Assembly: GCA_037954665.1 (NCBI GenBank)
Contig: JBBMOL010000146.1
Coordinates: 186,001 to 250,000 of the forward strand
Length of the DNA: 64,000 bases
Direction of reading: 5' to 3'
Origin: Laguncularia racemosa
Lineage: Eukaryota > Streptophyta > Magnoliopsida > Myrtales > Combretaceae
Position numbers and translations under genes: made by a program
Part shown: positions 58,268-64,000 of the stretch, one piece after another
How the letters are laid out: each line of letters starts with the position of its first letter
How positions within the stretch are numbered: the stretch's first letter is position 1
The notes under the pieces: model-generated
The model's input: only the letters and a program-made list of their open reading frames with translations
What the model was told of the DNA's origin: nothing
Database searches by the model: none

Positions 58268-59510
58268 ATAATAATAATAATAATAAATTCAAATTCTTAG
58301 GTAATCTAAAAGACGAAAAGAGGAAGGTATAAATTTTGTTATAAATATTAATATTTTTCAAGTACATAGAACTAAAATACCGGAATAGATATGATTGTTT
58401 AGTAACAAGTTGAGATGATTCCGAAAAGTAAAAAAAAAAAAAAAGAAAAGAAAAAAAAGGAAGAATATATGTCAAAATTCTCACTCTAAACAAAGAAACA
58501 AATTTGTGAAGACAAATGGGATGAAGGAATCAGATGAAAATTATTTATTGCAGGCTAAGACTAATGGAAATCAAGTTCAGAATGAAAATTTGACATCAAG
58601 GGGACTAATGACTCAAGCAAGGAAAAAGGGATAAACTACTTAGTGGAGAGAGTATGGAAAGGAGCGATGTTAGTTGATGAGTAAGCTTATTCTAAAGAGT
58701 ATTGAGTTCATAGCATCACCTTAGGAAGGAGCTTGCTACTATCAGAAGAAGAAGGGGAGTGTAGTTGCGAATGTAAGGGTCTTACTAGCTTCGACTGTAG
58801 CATTAGTACTATTTCCAACTCAAGAGGTTCTAATGAAAGAGAAGTCTATGATTCTAAACCTATTTCTAAAGTGAATCTGAAGATCCTATTTTAAAGGTTG
58901 GAGAATTATTAAAGGTGCTAAAGTTAGATTTGAATATGCCATATTCTTCTAGACAGTTTTGGATGTTACTTCTATTATACCGAAGGATCTGAAAGAATTA
59001 ATTTAGTTCAAGATAATAGTTATTCTATTTCTTGTTTTAGATATATTTACTTTCCTTTCATAGTTATTTCCTTAGATGTAAACACTATTTTATATGATCT
59101 CATGTAACCTTACTAAGCAAAGTTAAATGATATTATTTCCTTTACCTATTGCATGAGTTCTTGTCATTCAATATTCCACTCTTATTAGTCTTCTTAGTTT
59201 ATGGTGAGCAAATCATATAACCTACTTATACATCATATCATGTATTTTATGCGTAGTTTAATCTTCCCTTGGTGCATCATACCATTGGATTAGTCATCCA
59301 TATCCTTTGTTTAGCCGATTTCAAATATTCTATAAAATCTTATAAAAAGAATATTGTTGGCTATGAGTTTAGTGGTTAAATTCTCCCTAGATCAAAGTTT
59401 TGATTTCTGGTACTTATTGCTTAGTAATTGTTTATCATAAGCTTATTCCTCTATAGAGAGCATAGAGTGAATCAATTGTATTTTGGTCTGGTTTATGGAT
59501 TTAGGCACAT
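58151..59510 (+). repeat. 5' LTR of the 59.5-kb gypsy element
   Basis: The right edge is set by a primer-binding site just downstream, after GCACATCA. The left edge is placed where integrase homology of the previous element ends, near TGTATTGATAAAAGTGTTTT, and is approximate. Part of it (58605-59215) recurs at 30250-30860. A tRNA-like word near 59360-59420 (GAGTTTAGTGGTTAAATTC) may be a SINE relic or chance. Confidence 0.55.
58201..58286. repeat. (AGT)22 then (AAT)n microsatellite
   Basis: Perfect AGT units 58201-58266 run into AAT units to 58286, near the left end of the LTR. The minus-strand poly-Leu frame across it is an artefact. Confidence 0.9.
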
Positions 59511-59535
59511 CATCTTTTTAGTATCAGAGTGAAGG
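59511..59535 (+). other. Primer-binding site, initiator tRNA-Met type
   Basis: TTTTTAGTATCAGAGTGAAGG differs from the common plant TTGGTATCAGAGC primer site at few bases and lies between LTR end and gag. Confidence 0.6.
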
Positions 59536-59599
59536 TTTATGGTGAAGGCAAGCATGAGAGTGGTTGTGAGAGGTTGGTGTTAGGAAACAAAGTGCATGG

Positions 59600-60500
59600 G
59601 GGTGACAAAGGCCAAAGAATATTATGGATGTTACAATTGTCAATACACTATAAGATATGGAAAAATCCATTAGAGTTATGAATGTCAAGTTGGGAAATCT
59701 AGAAGCACAGAGAGGAGGTGCATGTAGCCAAGGCATGAGAGTGACCATAGATCCTAATGAAAGTGATGGAGATAACTTTGAGGTGGAGTTAAGCAATGGA
59801 GGGAATCACCAAGCACGAGGAGTAGAGAAAATTAAGATGAAAATTCCACCTTTTGAGGGGCAAGAATTTGTAGAAGCATATTTTCATTAGAAGCATAAGA
59901 TTGAAAAGATCTTTAATTGTCATAATTATGATGAAGAAATAAATGTGAGGTTAGTATCTTTAGAGTCTGATGGGTATGCCACCCTGTGATGGAAGAACCT
60001 GAAGGCTTAAAGTATAAGGAGAGGAGGAGGAGAAGGCGATGTAGAAACTTGGGATGAGATGAAATGCTTGATGCATACATGCTTTATTCTTGAGTATTAT
60101 AAATAGGAGATGTACATGATGCTTCAAACTTTAAAGCAAGGAGGACTTTTTGTAAAAGGTTATGTTAAGGAGTTTGAGATGCTCATGATCAAGTGTGAAG
60201 TTATGGAACTATAGAAGAGTACTAGTTCTCTATCCACAGTAGGATTGAAATATGACATCTTTAAGGTAGTGGAGTTTCAAAAGATTAATACCTTAAAGGA
60301 GGCTATACAATTGGCCATCAAGGTGGAATGACAATTGATCAAAAACACTTATAAGGTGCCCTTTGCAATTAAATTTGGAGGCTTTCGAAGGTTAGGAAAG
60401 AGTGAATAGAGCATAAGTGATAGGGTAAAGAATGATGAGAAATGGCATGAGAAGAAGGAAGATTTTAAAGGAAAAGACTTTGACTAGCTCCAAAATTAAA
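59600..60500 (+). pseudogene. gag of the 59.5-kb element
   Basis: Starts MEKSIRVMNVKLGNLE (59657). KIKMKIPPFEGQEFVEAYF and KIEKIFNCHNYDEEINVRL form the conserved capsid block, followed by TWDEMKCLM. A stop falls after EAYFH. Confidence 0.65.
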
Positions 60501-60789
60501 TGAGAAGAACAAAGGATGACTAGGAAGCATAGTAGTCAACTTAAGTGTTTTAAGTGCCTTGGGGTTTGAACATATGGCTACATAATGTTCAAATAGAAGA
60601 GTGATAGTGATGAAGGATGGAGTTGATGTTAAAAGTGAAGATACTAGAGAAGATGAAGAATATGATCTTGAAAGTGTTTTAAATCAGTATAATAAAGAGG
60701 TCGATGGTACTAAAGGAGTTGAGGAAGATATTATTCCCTTAGTAGTGACATATACTTTAAGTGTGGATGTTGTGCTAGATGTAAATTAG

Positions 60790-61110
60790 AGAGAGAATCT
60801 ATTCCATATCAAGTGTAAAATCAAGGGACATACTTGTGCTATGATCATAGATGGAGGAAGTTGAACTAATGTAGTTGCTACTACTTTGGTGGAAAACTTA
60901 AAATTACTTACTTTTGATCATCCTAAGCCTTATAAGCTTCATTGGTTTAATGATAAAGCTACCATGCATTTACCAAACGAGTTAAGGTTCTAATTTACAT
61001 TCCAAATCATTATAAAGATGAAATAGTGTGTAATGTGGCTCTCATGAGTACTTTTCATACATTATTGGGAAGGCCATGGTTATTTGATCATTGAGGAGTA
61101 CATGATGGAA
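60790..61110 (+). pseudogene. Protease of the 59.5-kb element
   Basis: IKCKIKGHTCAMIIDGGS, then TNVVATTLVENLKLLTF and HPKPYKLHWFND. The active-site DGGS is kept; the Cys usually following is a stop. Confidence 0.65.
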
Positions 61111-61429
61111 TCGAAATACCTATGCATTCACTAAGGATATTAATAAGATCTTGTTGTACCGTATGAGTTCTTCTGAAGTAAGGAACATTTAGATAATGCT
61201 AATTAAGGTCAAAAGGAATCATTATTCGTGACTTAAGGAGAGACTTAGAATGTTATTAATACTAGTGGTCTTATATACATGCTATATATTCGACAGGTCT
61301 TAAGTTCGAAATTCCAAGTACGAGTTCTTAAAGTCATTCGAAAGTTGCTAGAGGAGTTTGGTAAAAGTATTTCTAGAAGAACTACCTAGGGTGTTACCTC
61401 TTATATGAGGCATTGAACACAACATTAAT

Positions 61430-62690
61430 CTTACTCTTAAAGTTGTGTTACCAAATAAGCCAACTTATCAAATGAATCTTAAAGAAGCAAAGGAATTGAA
61501 AAAAGCAAGTGAATGAGTTGATTGATCGAGGATATGTTAAGAGAGTATAAGTTTGTGTGTTGTGCCTACTATATTAGTTCTAATGAAGGATGGCTCATGT
61601 AGAATGTGTGTGGGTAGCCATGCTATCAAAAGAATTATTGTCAAATACTAATATCTGATTTCATGCTTTCATGATATATTAGATGAGATGTATGGTGCTA
61701 GAATCTTTTCAAAGATCAATTTGAAAAGTGGCTATCATCAAATCCGTATGAAACCTAAAGATTAGTAGAAGACTGCTTTCAAAATGAAGTATGGTCTCTA
61801 TGTGTAGATGGTTATGCCATTCAAATAGACTGATGCACCAAGTACTTTTATGATGTGGATGAATTATGTTCTACAAGATCTCATTGATAAGTTTGTTATG
61901 GTTTACTATGATGATATATTTTACATAGATAGTCTTTAGAAGCAATTGCACTCTATATTTCTTATGTTTAGAAGAGAAAAGTTGTATAACAACTTGAAGA
62001 AGTGTACATTTTGTGAAGAGGAGGTGATATTTTTAAGCTTTGTTGTATCGAACGGAGTTAAGGTTGATCTAAAGAAAGCTAAGACAATGGTGGAGTGGGC
62101 AGTTTTGAAGTTTGTGATAGAAGTAAGAAGTTATAATAGACTTACTCATTCTATTAGGGGTTTGTTAGAAACTTTAGTATTATCGTAACCCAAGTGATAA
62201 GAGTTGACAAAGAAGAATGTGGAGTTCAAGTGCAATGACAAGGCATACAAAGGTTCTAAGGAAGTTAAGCAAAGACTTACTACAACTCCTATGTTAATTC
62301 TTCCTGATTTCAAGAAGACCTTTGAATTACAGTGTGATGTGTCTAGAGTTGGTATTGGGGCTATGTTGATGCAATAAAAGCAACATATTGCTTACTTTAA
62401 TGAGAAATTAAGTGGAGCAATACTTAATTATTCTGTGCATGATAAAAATATTTATTTATTTATTAGTGCTCTTATTGCTTGGTAGCATTATTTGCATCCT
62501 AAAGAGTTCATCATCTATACTAATCATGAATCTTTAAAGTATTTGAAGGGCTTGTAGAAATTATCTTGAAAGCAAGCAAAGTGGTGGAGTTTTTGGGAAG
62601 CGTTGCCTATGTTGTTAAGTACAAGAAAGGAAATACAAATATTATTGCTGATGAATTATCATGAAGGTATGTACTGATTACTACTATGTA
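61430..62690 (+). pseudogene. RT and RNase H of the 59.5-kb element
   Basis: RT blocks: KDGSCRMCVGSHAIKRI, FSKINLKSGYHQIRMKP and MVYYDDIF (the YxDD site), then NLKKCTFCEEEVIFLSFVVS. RNase H: LQCDVSRVGIGAMLMQ, NYSVHDKNIY and EFIIYTNHESLKYL. Stops lie between blocks. Confidence 0.75.
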
Positions 62691-62712
62691 GACAAAATTA
62701 TTTGGCTTTAGT

Positions 62713-62905
62713 TTGCTTAAGGTACAATATGTTGAAGATCAGTCATTTAGTTCTATAGTTGCAAGATGTAGAGATGGATTGGCAGTGGATGACTACTACT
62801 TGGTGGAAGGATATTTGTTTTGGAAGGGTAAGTTATGCATCCTAACAGGTTCAATAAGGGAATTGTCAGTGAAAATTCTAGGGAATTGTTTAGGACATTT
62901 TGAGG
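62713..62905 (+). pseudogene. Integrase amino end, cut
   Basis: YYLVEGYLFWKGKLCIL and SIRELSVKILGNCLGHF match the start of the integrase zinc-binding domain. Homology ends there although the reading frame runs on to 63045 in unrelated sequence. Confidence 0.6.
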
Positions 62906-64000
62906 AGAAGGCCAGGATAGATCTCCATAACTGTCTTCCTCACTTCCTTCATTCCATCGGACAGGACCTCCCTTTGAAGTTTAGTCTAGTCCGTGTTCGC
63001 AATGATCACATCGAAGACCTTCTTCCGAAGGCCCTCCACCACTAAACTGGCTGATGGTGCCTTAGTTCTTCCTCATGCTAGCCAGTTCTCACCTTATACA
63101 CTTTCTCCCGCCCCCGCGAAGGAACTCACAGCCGATCTCAGAACTGTGAGCTCGCCATTAGCCGAGTTAAGTTGAGATTTGAATTTGGCCACCTCACGGT
63201 CTAACCCTTATTGATGATGTTGGGCGGCTGAAAGATACTTCTGCATAGTAGTGGTCCTGGACTTTCTTAGCGCGTTCTCAACCTCTTGAGCCCTTTGCAA
63301 GAGATATTCAATCTTGTTAAATAAGTGTCAATAGTTACTTGCCAAGGTATCATGTTCTAATGGGGCCTCGACTACCTTTCTTTTCTTGTCTTTCCAAGCA
63401 CTAAAACTAATTTGGACCATCGTGTTTGTATGAAATATAGGGAAGAGAAATGACACTAGGAAAATAACTATCGTTAACTCAATGGGAGGAAGCACTTACC
63501 TCATATAGTTTCGCATCGATGAAGCCTTCCAACGACTCTTCATTTAAAGCCAAGGTTCCCTCTTACATGATATGTTTGTCCTTGGGAAGGACTCTGCTGG
63601 ACATAAGCTTATGGCACACGGATCAATTGCCCAAGCCTTTGTCTCCAACATATATGTCCCAGTCAAGGACAAATTTGTGACCACAGGCCTCTAGCAGGGT
63701 AAGGGTGTAGCACTGGGAAGAAGTCTAAGATGAAGTAGTATCTTGTGGCATCTTCCTCTGTGCGGCCTCTCTCCTACTTTTATCCTCCTCCTTATCTACC
63801 TTCTTTCAGTGTATCAAATCACCAGAATGACCAGTCTCTTCATCTTATGGCTCTTCATCCAGAATATGAACTATTTTATCTATCCAAGCTACCTTGAGCC
63901 CCCCTTAGCATCTTGTTCTCGAGCTCGTTTCTTGGCCTTGCAGGGCTCGTCCATCTTCTCCTTCTACTTCAGCTTAGCAGTTTGGTTAGTAGCAAGTCTA
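62906..64000 (-). mobile_element. GC-richer fragment, probably another retroelement's coiled-coil ORF
   Basis: Composition jumps at about 62905. The minus strand from 63425 reads HLFNKIEYLLQRAQEVENAL, then REVAKFKSQLNSANGELTVL, heptad-like helices broken by stops, and upstream EGTLALNEESLEGFIDAKLY. Such coiled-coil stretches are seen in extra ORFs or gag of Tat elements. No LTR end, RT or integrase is visible, and it runs off the window. Assignment to an element is inference. Confidence 0.4.

Larger units (their letters stand above)
59536..62905 (+). mobile_element. Gypsy (chromovirus-like) internal region, truncated in integrase
   Basis: Gag, protease, RT, RNase H and the start of integrase follow the primer site in order. 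The protease DGGS*TNVVATTLVENL form and the single RNase H fit chromovirus-like gypsy elements rather than Tat. Homology stops at about 62905, where composition changes sharply. Many stops make it non-functional. Confidence 0.7.

Noticed and set aside
58191..58493. Minus-strand ORF with a poly-Leu run
   Set aside because: Produced by the (AGT)22 repeat.

Overview
The window is nuclear DNA of a flowering plant, most likely a eudicot. It is very AT-rich, and its genes are split by introns with GT...AG junctions. It holds a DA1-related (DAR) LIM-peptidase gene, a P-class pentatricopeptide repeat (PPR) pseudogene, and several decayed Ty3/gypsy LTR retrotransposons, including Tat-lineage types with an antisense plant-mobile-domain ORF. 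I cannot name the species.

Layout. (1) About 0.9-11.9 kb and 38.2-51.0 kb are two diverged copies of one segmental duplication in the same orientation. Each carries the 3' half of a DAR gene on the minus strand and several kb of non-coding 3' flank. (2) Copy A belongs to a DAR gene that can be followed on the minus strand from a TATA box near 37.55 kb, through a 5' UTR exon and ten coding exons, to a stop at 7602. The HExxH peptidase site is kept, but the first LIM domain is degenerate and one LIM exon is missing. (3) Between the fifth coding exon and the next surviving exon sits a 15.7-kb LTR retrotransposon (12302-27993). It has two ~0.69-kb LTRs and a 5-bp target duplication with one mismatch, and it lies on the minus strand. 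It holds gag, protease, RT, two RNase H regions and integrase, a plus-strand plant-mobile-domain ORF, and, just before its 3' LTR, pieces of ordinary plant genes: the tail of a CDK-like kinase, an unrecognised coding piece and a PPR gene. (4) Copy B (46.2-50.4 kb) keeps four DAR exons in open frame but has lost everything upstream. A 2.0-kb solo LTR with a perfect 5-bp target duplication sits in one of its introns. (5) From 53.4 kb to the end the window is retrotransposon wreckage: a decayed Tat-like element on the plus strand, then a second gypsy element with its LTR, primer-binding site and gag-pol up to integrase, cut at about 62.9 kb by a more GC-rich minus-strand piece that is probably another element.

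Most long ORFs in the window are chance frames or retrotransposon remnants. The only candidate functional host gene is the DAR gene, and its missing LIM exon and 15.7-kb intron insertion make it doubtful. Small elements found by structure include a hAT-type MITE present in both duplicate copies, a TRIM only in copy A, a solo LTR-like insertion only in copy B, and three foldback MITEs in DAR introns.
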